From Nonomuraea endophytica (lineage in GTDB: Bacteria; Actinomycetota; Actinomycetes; Streptosporangiales; Streptosporangiaceae), in NCBI RefSeq assembly GCF_014203235.1, contig NZ_JACHIN010000006.1, positions 570,916-634,915 on the forward strand: 64,000 nucleotides of DNA. Reading direction: 5' to 3'. The notes under the pieces were generated by a model, which had not been told where the DNA came from, did not search any database, and worked only from the letters and a program-made list of their open reading frames with translations. This document shows positions 51,119-61,989 of the stretch, piece after piece (position 1 is the stretch's first letter; each line of letters starts with the position of its first letter). A program made the translations under genes and the position numbers.

Positions 51119-51739
51119 TCATGGATCGGCGACTCCGAGAAGCGCGCGGAGTTGCCGCAGAACAACGACGCGCAACCGGTCGGCGTCGAAGTACTCGTGG
51201 TCGAGCACCCGCGGGATGACCAGGCCGTCGAGGAGCGCGACGAGCGCCGTCACCACGTCCTCGACGTCGTCGGCCACGTGGAACTCGCCCTGTTCGACGC
51301 CGTCGCGGATGGCCTCGGCGAACGGCCGCCGGTAGCGCTCCTGCAGGCTCACGCTGTGCGCGCGCAGCTCGGGATCGTGCACCGCCGCGTGCCAGAACTC
51401 CATCAGCATGCGCCAGGTGCCGATCGGCAGCGGCGCCAGCCCTCCGTCCACGAGCGCGACCAGGCGCGGCCACGGCGTGGGCTCCTGGTTGCCCGCCTGC
51501 TCCAGCCGGGCGACCTCCCGTTCGGTGGAGTGGTGCAGCGCCTCGACGAGCATGTCGTCACGGGAGCCGAAGTAGAACTGCAGCGTGCTCACCGCCACCC
51601 CCGCCACCTTGGCGACGTCGGTGAACCGCGTGTGCTCGTAGCCGCGCTCGGACAGGACGTCGACCACCACGTCGAGCACCTCCGCCCTGCGGGCGCCGCC
51701 GACTCGGCGACGGCGCGAGGGCACGGATGTGGAACTCAC
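51119..51739 (-). CDS. TetR-family regulator
   Basis: 206 residues. The helix-turn-helix is FTDVAKVAGVAVSTLQFYFGSRDDML in total, with VSTLQFYFG as the recognition helix. The C-terminal domain is helical and ligand-binding (PWPRLVALVDGG, WRMLMEFWHAAV). GTG start. A TCGTA/TACGA repeat lies upstream, suggesting autoregulation, and the VOC gene follows on the same strand. Ligand unknown. Confidence 0.9.
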   Translation of the reverse strand: MSSTSVPSRRRRVGGARRAEVLDVVVDVLSERGYEHTRFTDVAKVAGVAVSTLQFYFGSRDDMLVEALHHSTEREVARLEQAGNQEPTPWPRLVALVDGGLAPLPIGTWRMLMEFWHAAVHDPELRAHSVSLQERYRRPFAEAIRDGVEQGEFHVADDVEDVVTALVALLDGLVIPRVLDHEYFDADRLRVVVLRQLRALLGVADP

Positions 51740-51746
51740 CCCGTAA

Positions 51747-51767
51747 TCGTATCTCCGTACGGTACGA
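51747..51767. promoter_or_regulatory. TetR-type operator candidate
   Basis: TCGTA-N11-TACGA with a perfect CCGTACGG palindrome inside, just upstream of the TetR start. Further GTAC-containing half-sites follow within 30 bases. Confidence 0.45.
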
Positions 51768-51818
51768 CTCTCCAGTACGAGAAATCATAGGGAAGTACGG
51801 TTTGCCGGAGTCGGCCGC

Positions 51819-53288
51819 TCAGACCACCTCGAAGGTGCTCATCATCGCCATGTCCTCGTGTTCCAGATTGTGGCAGTGCATGACGTACCGGCCCCGGTAG
51901 CCGGTGAAGCGGGTGATGATCTCCACGGTCTGCGTCTCGCGCAGCTCCACCGTGTCCTTCCAGCCGAGCGGGCCCTCGGGCGGCTCGCCGCCGGCCGACA
52001 GCACCTGGAAGGGCGCCAGGTGCAGGTGCACCGGGTGGGAGACGTCGCTGGTCAGCCGCCAGATCTCGACCTGGCCGAGCTTGGGCCTGGCATCGACGCG
52101 GCGTACGTCGAAGGGCTTGTCGTTGATCATCCAGCCGGTGTGGCCGTGCAGGCTGCCGCTGGTGAAGGAGAAGTCGCGGGTCACCGAGGCCGTGGCCGGG
52201 TCGAGGCGCTCGATCCGGGAGAGCGTCTGGGGGATCGCGGAGTCGTCGCGGGCCTCGCGGGCGACGGTGAACCGCATCACCCGCGACTGCGGGCCCTCCT
52301 CGCCGAGGAGGTTGCGCAGCTCGACGTGTTCGCCGACGCGGTAGGCGGCGAAGTCCACCACCACGTCGGCCCGCTCGCCCGGCGCCAGCCGTACCAGCTC
52401 GACGGGGTGGGGGGCGGTCAGCAGGCCGCCGTCGCTCGCGATCACCACCATCTTGCCCCCGGGCGGCAGGGCGAGCTCGTAGGTGCGGGCGTTGGAGCCG
52501 TTGAGCAGCCGCAGCCGGTAGCGGGCCCGGTCGACCGCGAGATCCGGCCACGGGGCGCCGTTGACCAGGATGACGTCGCCGAGCAGGCCACCCATGAACG
52601 CCTCGCGGGCGCCGGGCCCGTCGTCGCGCACCGGGTAGGGCATGGTGCCGTCGGTGTGGAAGGCGCGGTCGCAGATCATCAGCGGCACGTCCCGCTCGCC
52701 GGAGGGCAGCGGCAGCGCCGCTTCCTCCTCGTCGCCGACCAGGAAGAACCCGGCCAGCCCGCGCCAGACCTGCGGGCCGGTGTAGTCCATGCGGTGGTCG
52801 TGGTACCAGAGCGTGGCCGCCCGCTGCTCCAGCGGGAAGACGTAGTCGCGCTGGGCGCCCGGCGCCACCAGGTCGGTCGGGAAGCCGTCGGACTCCGGCG
52901 GGGTGTGGCCGCCGTGCAGGTGGGTGACAGTCGGCGCGCCCAGCGTGTTGCGCACGCGCACGACGGTCCGCCGGCCGCTGCGCGCCCGGACGGTGGGGCC
53001 GGGGAACTTCCCGTCGTAGCCCCAGATCGGGGTGCGCAGGCCGGGCAGGATGTCCGCCTCGGCCGCGCGCTGGACGAGCTCGTAGTAGTCGGTGGTGCCG
53101 TCGCTGCGGTACGGCTTCGCCACCGGTGGCAGCGGCAGCGGCACGGCGAACGGCCGGGGCAGCGGCGCCGTACTGGCGAGGAGCTTGGGCAGCGGGGTGC
53201 GCCCGGTCAGCGAGCAGCCCGGGACGCCCAGCGCCGCGACCGCTCCCAGACCGAGCAGACCCAGCGCCCGCCGGCGCGAGACGTTCAC
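51819..53288 (-). CDS. Multicopper oxidase, CotA/bilirubin-oxidase type, secreted
   Basis: 489 residues. The N-terminus has a twin-arginine-like SRRRALGLLGLG and a lipobox-like GVPGC, so it may be an exported lipoprotein. Copper-binding blocks are in order: HLHGGH (about 122), WYHDHR (about 163), HPVHLHLAPF (about 416) and HCHNLEHEDM (about 469). All type 1, 2 and 3 copper ligands look present, with Met as axial ligand. It should oxidise phenols, bilirubin-like or metal substrates with O2. GTG start overlaps the upstream membrane gene by four bases. Confidence 0.92.
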   Translation of the reverse strand: MNVSRRRALGLLGLGAVAALGVPGCSLTGRTPLPKLLASTAPLPRPFAVPLPLPPVAKPYRSDGTTDYYELVQRAAEADILPGLRTPIWGYDGKFPGPTVRARSGRRTVVRVRNTLGAPTVTHLHGGHTPPESDGFPTDLVAPGAQRDYVFPLEQRAATLWYHDHRMDYTGPQVWRGLAGFFLVGDEEEAALPLPSGERDVPLMICDRAFHTDGTMPYPVRDDGPGAREAFMGGLLGDVILVNGAPWPDLAVDRARYRLRLLNGSNARTYELALPPGGKMVVIASDGGLLTAPHPVELVRLAPGERADVVVDFAAYRVGEHVELRNLLGEEGPQSRVMRFTVAREARDDSAIPQTLSRIERLDPATASVTRDFSFTSGSLHGHTGWMINDKPFDVRRVDARPKLGQVEIWRLTSDVSHPVHLHLAPFQVLSAGGEPPEGPLGWKDTVELRETQTVEIITRFTGYRGRYVMHCHNLEHEDMAMMSTFEVV

Positions 53289-53635
53289 GCCGTCGCCGCG
53301 GCGGGGCGGCGCTCGGCCCAGATCTGTGCGGTCTGCACCAGGCTGCCGCCGAACATCAGCACGCCGATCGGCACGTGCAGCGTCTTCATGTGGGCCATGC
53401 CGAGCGCCATCTGGGCCAGGGTCAGCACCAGCATGCCGACGGCGGGCCCGATGGCGGCGCGGCGGCGCGCGACGATGGCGGCGACCAGGTTGACCAGCAC
53501 GACGACCGCCACCGCGATGGCCGTGACGCTGTGCGCGGCCCGCCCGCCGGGAGAGGACAGCAGCATGCCGGCGGTGACCGCCTGGAGCAGCAGGACCAGG
53601 GTCTGCAGGGTGAGTGTGATGCGCAGGAACCTCAT
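53285..53635 (-). CDS. Four-helix membrane protein coupled to multicopper oxidase
   Basis: 116 residues with four hydrophobic segments (TLTLQTLVLLLQAVTAGMLL, VTAIAVAVVVLVNLVAAIVA, AVGMLVLTLAQMALGMAHM, VPIGVLMFGGSLVQTAQIW). His and Met residues (HSV, MAHMKTLH) in or near helices might handle heme or copper, but this is inference. It is upstream of the oxidase with a GTGA overlap, so the two are co-translated. No family named with confidence. Confidence 0.75.
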   Translation of the reverse strand: MRFLRITLTLQTLVLLLQAVTAGMLLSSPGGRAAHSVTAIAVAVVVLVNLVAAIVARRRAAIGPAVGMLVLTLAQMALGMAHMKTLHVPIGVLMFGGSLVQTAQIWAERRPAAATA

Positions 53636-53796
53636 GCCGGAAATCTTCGTCCAGCCGGTGGTGCGCGGACGTCCCACCAGCGGTGATGGCCTGCCTACTC
53701 CCCCGGTACGACTCCCGGCCCGCCCGCTACAGCCGGAGCGGTACGCCCGGAACCTCCGGCCGGGCTTGGGTGGCCCGGCCGGGCGGGTGGGGGTGA

Positions 53797-53826
53797 CCCG
53801 GCTGGGCGTTCGAGAGCCCAGCCGGG
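53797..53826. terminator. GC-rich hairpin before the glycerate kinase end
   Basis: CCCGGCTGGGC and GCCCAGCCGGG, perfect 11-bp arms, 8-base loop. A further palindrome CGCCCGGCCGGGCG follows (53836-53849). Together they terminate the glyoxylate operon. CCGGCCGGG-type units recur across this 200-base gap. Confidence 0.65.
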
Positions 53827-53850
53827 CGCTGAGCTCGCCCGGCCGGGCGT

Positions 53851-54954
53851 TCAGGCGAGCCAGTCGTCGGCGATCTGGCCGCCGACCAGCTCCAGGAGCG
53901 CGCCGGCGCGCCGCATCGAGCGCCGGCCGTCCGGTTCGAGGGCACTGAGGGGGTAAACGCGGTCGAGGCCGAGCCGCTCGATCGCCGCGGGCGGCAGCAG
54001 CGAGCGCCCGGCCACGGCGACGACCGGCGTGCCCGCGGCGACCGCCATCGCGGCGACCCCGGCCGGCGCCTTGCCGCGGGCGGTCTGGTGGTCGAGCGAG
54101 CCCTCCCCGGTGACGACGAGCTTGGCCGCCGCCAGGTGCGCGGGGAAGCCGACGAGGTCGAGGACCAGCTCGATGCCGGAGCGGAGCGTGCCGCGCAGGA
54201 TGGTCAGGCCCGCGTAGCCGACGCCGCCCGCGGCCCCCGCGCCGGGGACGCAGGCGGCCTCGACGCCGGTGGCCGCGGCGACCGCCTGGGACCAGCGGGC
54301 CAGCGCGGCCTCCAGGTCGGCCACGTCGCGTGGGGTGGCGCCCTTCTGCGGACCGTAGACGGCGGCGGCGCCGTACGGGCCGAGCAGGGGGTTGTCCACG
54401 TCGATGGCGATGTCGATCTCCACCTCGGTCAGGCGTGGATGCAGCCGCGACAGGTCGAGCCGGTCGATGGTGGACAGGGCCGCGCCGCCGCGCCCAGTGA
54501 CGCCCTCCAGCCTGGCGCCCAGTGCTTCGGCCAGGCCGGCGCCGCCGTCGGTGCAGGCGCTGCCGCCCAGGCCGAGCACGATCCGGCGGCAGCCGCCGTC
54601 CAGCGCGGCCCGGATGACCTGGCCGGTGCCGTAGCTGGTGGCGGTCCGGGGAGCGGGCGGGCCGGCCAGCCGGCCCAGCCCGGACACGTCGGCCAGCTCG
54701 ATCACCGCGACGCCGTCGCGCTCGGCGTAGGAGGTCGCGACCGGCCGCGCGTCAGGCCCCTCGGCCTGGACGGCGACCCGGCGGAACCCGGCGGCCAGCG
54801 CGGCATCCAGCGTGCCCTCGCCGCCGTCGGCCACCGGCAGCACGGCGACCTGCGTGCCGGGAGCGCGCCCGATGATGCCGGCCGCCAGGTGCTCGCACAC
54901 CTGGCGGGCCGTCAGCGAGCCCTTGAACTTGTCGGGCGCGATCAGCACGGACAT
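53851..54954 (-). CDS. glxK: Glycerate kinase
   Basis: 367 residues, GarK/GlxK family. It starts with the family signature MSVLIAPDKFKGSLTA. Further blocks: PVADGGEGTLDAAL, IVLGLGGSACTDGGAGLAEALG split here, and VTGEGSLDHQT. Phosphorylates D-glycerate (usually to 2-phosphoglycerate in this family), feeding the glyoxylate pathway into glycolysis. Last gene of the seven-gene operon, six bases after glyoxylate carboligase. Confidence 0.93.
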   Translation of the reverse strand: MSVLIAPDKFKGSLTARQVCEHLAAGIIGRAPGTQVAVLPVADGGEGTLDAALAAGFRRVAVQAEGPDARPVATSYAERDGVAVIELADVSGLGRLAGPPAPRTATSYGTGQVIRAALDGGCRRIVLGLGGSACTDGGAGLAEALGARLEGVTGRGGAALSTIDRLDLSRLHPRLTEVEIDIAIDVDNPLLGPYGAAAVYGPQKGATPRDVADLEAALARWSQAVAAATGVEAACVPGAGAAGGVGYAGLTILRGTLRSGIELVLDLVGFPAHLAAAKLVVTGEGSLDHQTARGKAPAGVAAMAVAAGTPVVAVAGRSLLPPAAIERLGLDRVYPLSALEPDGRRSMRRAGALLELVGGQIADDWLA

Positions 54955-54960
54955 CGCCGC

Positions 54961-56706
<1,746 letters not shown>

Positions 56707-56729
56707 GTGGGTTCGCTCCTCGCGCTCTG

Positions 56730-57596
56730 TCAGCGGCCCGAGAGCTGCTCGACGAGCAGCAGCAGGGCGGTGTGGTCGAGCTGCCCGTGGCCCTGCGCCC
56801 GCGCGGCGCCCATCAGCTGGGCCAGCACCGCCCCGACCGGGATGGCCACGCCCGCCTGCCGGGCGGCCGCGGTGACGATGCCGAGGTCCTTGTGGTGCAG
56901 GTCGATGCGGAAGCCCGGCTGGAAGCTACGGCCCAGCATGCCCTCGGCCTTGCGCTCCAGGATGCGGTTGCCCGCCAGGCCCGCCGACAGGACCTTGATC
57001 GCGGCCTCCATCTCGACGCCGTAGGCCTCCAGGAACACGATCGCCTCGGCGACCAGTTCGATGGTGCCGGCGACGATGAGCTGGTTGGCGGCCTTGACCG
57101 TCTGCCCGGACCCGGCCGGGCCGACGTGCACGACGGTGGAGCCCACCGCTTCCAGGACGGGCCGGGCCGCCTCGACGTCGGCGGGGGCGCCGCCGACCAT
57201 GATGGAAAGGCTGGCGTCGATCGCGCCCTGCTCGCCGCCGGAGACGGGCGCGTCCACCGCGCGCAGCCCGGCCTCGGCCGCCTGGGCGGCCATGCGGGCG
57301 GCGGCGTCCGGCCTGATGCTGCTGGCGTCGATCCACAGCGTGCCCTCGCGGGCGTGGTCCACGATGTCGGCGGCGACGAGTTCGACGTCGGGGGTGTCGG
57401 GCAGCATGGTCACGATGACGTCGGCGTCGCGCACGCCTTCCGCGATACTGGCCGCGCCGTGGCCGCCCAGCTCGATCAGCTGCTCGACCTTCTCCGGCTC
57501 CTTGTTCACGCCGGTGACGGTGTATCCGGCCTTGACGAGGTTGGCGGCCATCGGGGCGCCCATGATGCCCAGGCCGATGACAGTCACGTTGCTCAC
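56730..57596 (-). CDS. glxR: 2-hydroxy-3-oxopropionate (tartronate semialdehyde) reductase
   Basis: 288 residues, beta-hydroxyacid dehydrogenase family. NAD(P)-binding VIGLGIMGAPMAANLVKAG at the N-terminus; substrate-binding DAPVSGGEQGA (about 114); the catalytic Lys is in GQTVKAANQL (about 165). Converts tartronate semialdehyde to D-glycerate. GTG start overlaps the upstream hydroxypyruvate isomerase stop. Confidence 0.94.
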   Translation of the reverse strand: MSNVTVIGLGIMGAPMAANLVKAGYTVTGVNKEPEKVEQLIELGGHGAASIAEGVRDADVIVTMLPDTPDVELVAADIVDHAREGTLWIDASSIRPDAAARMAAQAAEAGLRAVDAPVSGGEQGAIDASLSIMVGGAPADVEAARPVLEAVGSTVVHVGPAGSGQTVKAANQLIVAGTIELVAEAIVFLEAYGVEMEAAIKVLSAGLAGNRILERKAEGMLGRSFQPGFRIDLHHKDLGIVTAAARQAGVAIPVGAVLAQLMGAARAQGHGQLDHTALLLLVEQLSGR

Positions 57597-58381
57597 GGCA
57601 GTTCCTTGGGGTCGGAGGTGAGCCAGGCGAAGGGGTCCTCACCCGGGGTGGCTTTGTATTCCAGGCCGATCCAGCCGTCGTAGCCGGTCCGGCCGAGCTC
57701 GGTCAGCCAGGTGGCCAGCGGCAGGTCGCCGGTGCCGGGCGCGCCTCTGCCCGGCGCGTCGGCGATCTGGACGTGGCCGATGCTGCCCGGGTCGCCGCTG
57801 TCGCCCCTCAGCAGGGCGTCCACGTCGTCGCCGTTGACGGCCAGGTGGTAGAGGTCGGCTAGCAGCTTCAGGCCCGGCACCGCGGCCACGACGGCCAGTG
57901 CTTCGGCGGCGGTCTTGAGCGGGTACGCGGGGGCGCCGCTGAGCGCCTCGATCAGGACGACGCCGTCCACGACCTCATTGGCCAGCGCCAGGTTGGCCAG
58001 GGCCGTTTCGTCCTGGAGTTCTTCCCGGACGTCGTCGAGGCGGTTGCCGTACAGGGCGTTGAAGGCGCGGCAGCCGAGCGTGCGGCCGATCGCGGCCACG
58101 ATCGGCACGTTGTCGCGGAACTCGGCGGCGCGGTCCGGGTGGGACAGCAGGCCGCGTTCGCCTCCGGGCATGTCGCCGGCGGCGAAGTTGATCCCGGTCA
58201 GCTCGACTCCGGCGTCGCGGACGGCGCGTACGAAGGAGTCGACCTCCGCGTCGGCGGGCACGGCGGTCTCGAACGGCCACCAGAACTCCACGGCCTCGAA
58301 GCCGGCCTTGCGGGCGGCCTCCGGGCGTTCCAGCACGGGCAGGTCGGTGAAGAGGATGGAGCAGTTGACGGTGTAGCGCAT
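57593..58381 (-). CDS. hyi: Hydroxypyruvate isomerase
   Basis: 262 residues, xylose-isomerase-like TIM barrel. Family blocks: NCSILFTDLP at the start, AGFEAVEFWWPF, ALYGNR, LIEALSGAP with the metal-site Glu, LLADLYHLAVNGDD and IGHVQIADAPGR. Interconverts hydroxypyruvate and tartronate semialdehyde. Four-base overlap with the reductase gene and 12 bases from the FAH gene upstream. Confidence 0.93.
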   Translation of the reverse strand: MRYTVNCSILFTDLPVLERPEAARKAGFEAVEFWWPFETAVPADAEVDSFVRAVRDAGVELTGINFAAGDMPGGERGLLSHPDRAAEFRDNVPIVAAIGRTLGCRAFNALYGNRLDDVREELQDETALANLALANEVVDGVVLIEALSGAPAYPLKTAAEALAVVAAVPGLKLLADLYHLAVNGDDVDALLRGDSGDPGSIGHVQIADAPGRGAPGTGDLPLATWLTELGRTGYDGWIGLEYKATPGEDPFAWLTSDPKELP

Positions 58382-58393
58382 CTGGCCTGCCTC

Positions 58394-59104
58394 CTATCGG
58401 ACGGTGTTGCTGAGGACGCCGACGCCGGCGATGTCCACCGCGACCTCGTCGCCGACGGCCAGCGGGCCGACGCCGTCGGGGCTGCCGGTCAGCAGGACGT
58501 CTCCGGGGTTGAGGGTGATCCAGCGGGTGACGTAGGCGAGGAGTTCGTCGACGCCGAAGAGCATCGCGGCGGTCGGGCTGTCCTGGACGACGAGCCCGTT
58601 GACGCGGGTGCGGATGTGCAGCTTGGCCGGGTCGTCGATGTCGGTCTCGATCCAGGGACCGAGCGGGCAGAAGGTGTCGGCGCTCTTGGCCCTGACCCAC
58701 TGCCCGTCGTTGCGCCAGTCGTCGGCGGTGATGTCGTTGGCGCAGGTGTAGCCGAGGATGTAGTCCCGGAAGTGGCGTTTGGGCACCTGGCGGGCGGTGC
58801 GGCCGATGACCACGGCCAGCTCGCCCTCGTACTCCAGCCTGCGCAGCCCGTGCGGGCGGCGTACCTCGGCGCCGGGGCCGGTGACGGCGTTGGCGGCCTT
58901 GAGGAACAGCCGGGGTTTGCGGAGTTTTCCCGGTACGCCGTAGTTGCGGCCGGCGCAGACGATCACCCGTGGATCGCAGGGCGCCAGCAGCGTCACCTCC
59001 TCCAGCGCCGCCACCGGCCCCTGCCCGGGGGTGGCGTGGATGTCGTGGCCGACGAGCACGCCGGTGCGTACCTCGTCCTTGTGGTTGTAGCGGACGAGTC
59101 TCAT
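58394..59104 (-). CDS. Fumarylacetoacetate hydrolase (FAH) family protein
   Basis: 236 residues. Catalytic-core features: VICAGRNYG, LFLKAANAVTGPG, LEYEGELAVVIG with metal-binding Glu pair, LGYTCANDITADDW and LLTGSPDGVGPL. The family includes hydrolases, isomerases and decarboxylases of 2-oxo acids. In this operon it might act on an acylpyruvate or oxaloacetate-like compound. Coupled to the dehydrogenase gene upstream by an ATGA overlap. Confidence 0.92.
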   Translation of the reverse strand: MRLVRYNHKDEVRTGVLVGHDIHATPGQGPVAALEEVTLLAPCDPRVIVCAGRNYGVPGKLRKPRLFLKAANAVTGPGAEVRRPHGLRRLEYEGELAVVIGRTARQVPKRHFRDYILGYTCANDITADDWRNDGQWVRAKSADTFCPLGPWIETDIDDPAKLHIRTRVNGLVVQDSPTAAMLFGVDELLAYVTRWITLNPGDVLLTGSPDGVGPLAVGDEVAVDIAGVGVLSNTVR

Positions 59105-61989
59105 GACGGAACCACCGCCTCACGCAGGAGTTCGATCGGGTGCCAGGCCTGGCGGGCCGCGCCGTGGAAGATCTGCTGGCGGCAGGAGACGCCGGTGGCG
59201 GCGACCACGGTCTCGGCCGGTTCCGCGGCCAGCGCGGGGAAGAGCCGGTCGGAGCCGACGGTCATGGACAGCTCGTAGTGCTCGGCCTCGAAGCCGAAGG
59301 AGCCGGCCATGCCGCAGCATCCGGTGTCGAGCTCCACGACCTCCACGCCGGGGATGAGCCGGAGCATGGCCATGGTGGCGGCGGTGCCGACCTCGGCCTT
59401 CTGGTGGCAGTGGCCGTGGAAGACGACCCTTTTGCCGGCGAGCCACGAGTCGGTGCGCAGCTTCAGCTTGCCCGCGTTGACGGCCTCGGTGAGCAGCTCC
59501 TCCACCTGCTTGACCCGGGCGGCGACCGCGTCCACGCGTTCGTCGCCGGCCAGCATCGCCCGGTGCTCGTCGCGCAGGGTGAACAGGCAGGACGGCTCGC
59601 AGCCGACGATCGGCCCTTCGGTGTCTGATAGGTGGGCGACCAGCGCGCCGGCCTGTGCCTTGGCCTGGTCGAGCAGGCCCTTGGACAGGCTGGAGCGGCC
59701 GCAGCAGCCGGTGGCGGCCAGCTCGACCGTCCAGCCCGCGCGCTCCAGCAGCTCGATCGCGGCCTTGCCGATGTGCGGCTCGGTGTAGGTGGTGAACGAG
59801 TCGGCCAGGAACGTCAGCGTCTCGCGGCCTTTGCGCCTTTTGTGCCTTTTGTGCCATCTGATGAGGTTGCCGCGCTCGAAGCGGGGCAACGGGCGTTTGG
59901 CGGTGATGCCGACGACGCGTTCGAGCGCCTTGCGCACCGGAGTGATGCGGGTGGGCAGGTTCGACAGCGGCGCGGTGGCCGAGCCGAGCCGGTTGAGCGA
60001 GCGGATGGCGCCGAAGATCCGTGAGCGCAGGGGCACGCCGTGCAGATCGTGGTGGTGCGAGAGAGTTTCCGCCTTGAGGGTGGCCATGTCCACGCTCATC
60101 GGGCACTCGCTCTTGCAGGCCTTGCACATCAGGCACAGGTCGAGGATCTCGTGCAGCCGCTCATCACCGAGCGCCGTCTTGGGATCGGCCTCCGACAGCG
60201 CCTTGACCAGGGCGTTGGCCCGCCCCCGGGTGGAGTGCTCCTCCTGCCGGGTGGCGACGTAGGACGGGCACATGACCCCGGGGCCGCTCTTGCGGCACAA
60301 CCCGATGTTCATACACCGGTCGGCCGCACCCCGCATGCCACCAACCACCTCGAACTCCAGCCTGGTACGGATCGGCCCGGCCGGCGGCAGCGCGGCGTCG
60401 CGCAGGTTGTCCGTCATGGGCGGCGCGTCGACGATCTTGCCGGGGTTCAGGACGCCCTCGGGGTCGAACAGGTGCTTGACCGAGCGCATCGCCTCGTACA
60501 GGTCGGGGCCGAAGATCTCCCGGTTGAACTCGCTGCGGGCCAGGCCGTCGCCGTGCTCGCTGGAGTTGACGCCGCCGTACTCGGCGACCAGGTCCTTGAT
60601 CTCGACGGCCACGGCGCGCATGGTCGTCACCTGCTCGGGGTCGGCCAGGTCGACGAACGGGCGGATGTGCAGGCAGCCGACCGAGCAGTGGCCGTAGAAG
60701 CCGGCCGTCAGGCCGTGCCTGTCGAGCACGCCGCGGAACCGGTCGGTGTACTCGGCCAGGTGCTTGGGGTCGACGGCGGTGTCCTCGACGAAGGCCAGCG
60801 GCCTGCGGGTGCCCTCGCCTGCCGCCATGAGCAGGCCGAGACTCGACTTGCGCACCTTGAGCAGCGCCGTCTGCTCGGCGGGGGTGACGGCGAGCAGGGT
60901 GTGGTAGCCGTGGCCGTTGCGCTTCCACAACCGGCTGACCTCGTCGAGCTTGCCGGTCAGGTGATCGCGGTCGTCGCCGCTGAAGGAGACGAACAGCAGC
61001 GCCGCCGGGTCGCCCTTGAGGATGTCGCCGAGGCCGGCGTACTCGATCTTCTGCCGGGACAGGTCCAGGATCGTCTTGTCCATGAGCTCGACCTGGGCGG
61101 GCTCGCAGGCCAGGGCGTCCTCGGTGGCGGCGATGGCGGCGGCGGTGCTGTCGAAGTGGCCCACGGCGTAGACGGTGTGGCGGGGTTTGGGCACCAGGTC
61201 GACCAGCGCGTGCGTCGCCACGACCAGCGTGCCCTCGGCCCCGACCACGAACTTCGCCAGGTCGAACTCCCCCGGCCCGGCCAGCCGGTCCAGCCGGTAC
61301 CCGCAGGCCCGCCGCCAGAACGGCGGGAAGCCGGTGGCGATCGCCTCGGCGTTGTCGCGGACGAGTCCGGGCAGCTCACGGTAGAGCGCGCCCTCCAGGG
61401 TCGGCTCGGCGGCGCGGCGGGCCCGCTCCTCCTCGCTCACCGGCTCCAGCCGCGCGGTCGAGCCGTCGGCCAGCACCACGTCCAGGGCTCTGACGTGGTC
61501 GATGGTCATCCCGAACGTGAGCGAGCCGCTGCCGGCGGAGTTGTTGCCGATCATCCCGCCGATGGTGGCGCGGTTGCTGGTGGAGGTGTCGGGCCCGAAC
61601 ATCAGCCCGTACGGCGCCGCCGCCTGGTTGAGCTGGTCCTGCACCACACCCACCTCGACCAGCGCGGTCCGCGCCTTCGGGTCCAGGTCGACGATCTTGT
61701 TCATGTGCCGGGAGAAGTCGAGGACCAGGCCGGGCCCGACCGTCTGCCCGGCCAGGCTGGTGCCCGCGCCGCGCGGCACCACCGGCACCCCCGCCAGCCC
61801 CGCCGCCCTGACCGCCTCGGCGACGTCCCCGGCGTGCCGGGGGAAGACCACGCCGACCGGCATGATCGAGTACATGCTCGCGTCGCGGGAGAACAGGTGG
61901 CGCGTGTAGTCGTCGAAGGCCACCTCGCCCTCGACCGCCGCGCCGAGCGCGCGCCGCAGGTCGCTCGTCTCCGGAAGGGTGGCCGTCAT
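59101..61989 (-). CDS. FAD and Fe-S fused 2-hydroxyacid dehydrogenase (GlcD-GlcF-like)
   Basis: 962 residues. N-terminal half: FAD-linked oxidase with VVPRGAGTSLAGQTVGPGL, NRATIGGMIGNNSAGSGS and GFYGHCSVGCLHIRPFVD, ending FDPEGVLNPGKIV. C-terminal half: two 4Fe-4S motifs (CMNIGLCRKSGPGVMCP, CLMCKACKSECP) and two CCG-type blocks (TGCCGRSS, TGCCGMAGSFG). This is the D-lactate/glycolate dehydrogenase fusion; likely oxidises glycolate to glyoxylate for the downstream genes. ATG overlaps the aminotransferase stop; longer upstream starts are not supported. Confidence 0.93.
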   Translation of the reverse strand: MTATLPETSDLRRALGAAVEGEVAFDDYTRHLFSRDASMYSIMPVGVVFPRHAGDVAEAVRAAGLAGVPVVPRGAGTSLAGQTVGPGLVLDFSRHMNKIVDLDPKARTALVEVGVVQDQLNQAAAPYGLMFGPDTSTSNRATIGGMIGNNSAGSGSLTFGMTIDHVRALDVVLADGSTARLEPVSEEERARRAAEPTLEGALYRELPGLVRDNAEAIATGFPPFWRRACGYRLDRLAGPGEFDLAKFVVGAEGTLVVATHALVDLVPKPRHTVYAVGHFDSTAAAIAATEDALACEPAQVELMDKTILDLSRQKIEYAGLGDILKGDPAALLFVSFSGDDRDHLTGKLDEVSRLWKRNGHGYHTLLAVTPAEQTALLKVRKSSLGLLMAAGEGTRRPLAFVEDTAVDPKHLAEYTDRFRGVLDRHGLTAGFYGHCSVGCLHIRPFVDLADPEQVTTMRAVAVEIKDLVAEYGGVNSSEHGDGLARSEFNREIFGPDLYEAMRSVKHLFDPEGVLNPGKIVDAPPMTDNLRDAALPPAGPIRTRLEFEVVGGMRGAADRCMNIGLCRKSGPGVMCPSYVATRQEEHSTRGRANALVKALSEADPKTALGDERLHEILDLCLMCKACKSECPMSVDMATLKAETLSHHHDLHGVPLRSRIFGAIRSLNRLGSATAPLSNLPTRITPVRKALERVVGITAKRPLPRFERGNLIRWHKRHKRRKGRETLTFLADSFTTYTEPHIGKAAIELLERAGWTVELAATGCCGRSSLSKGLLDQAKAQAGALVAHLSDTEGPIVGCEPSCLFTLRDEHRAMLAGDERVDAVAARVKQVEELLTEAVNAGKLKLRTDSWLAGKRVVFHGHCHQKAEVGTAATMAMLRLIPGVEVVELDTGCCGMAGSFGFEAEHYELSMTVGSDRLFPALAAEPAETVVAATGVSCRQQIFHGAARQAWHPIELLREAVVPS

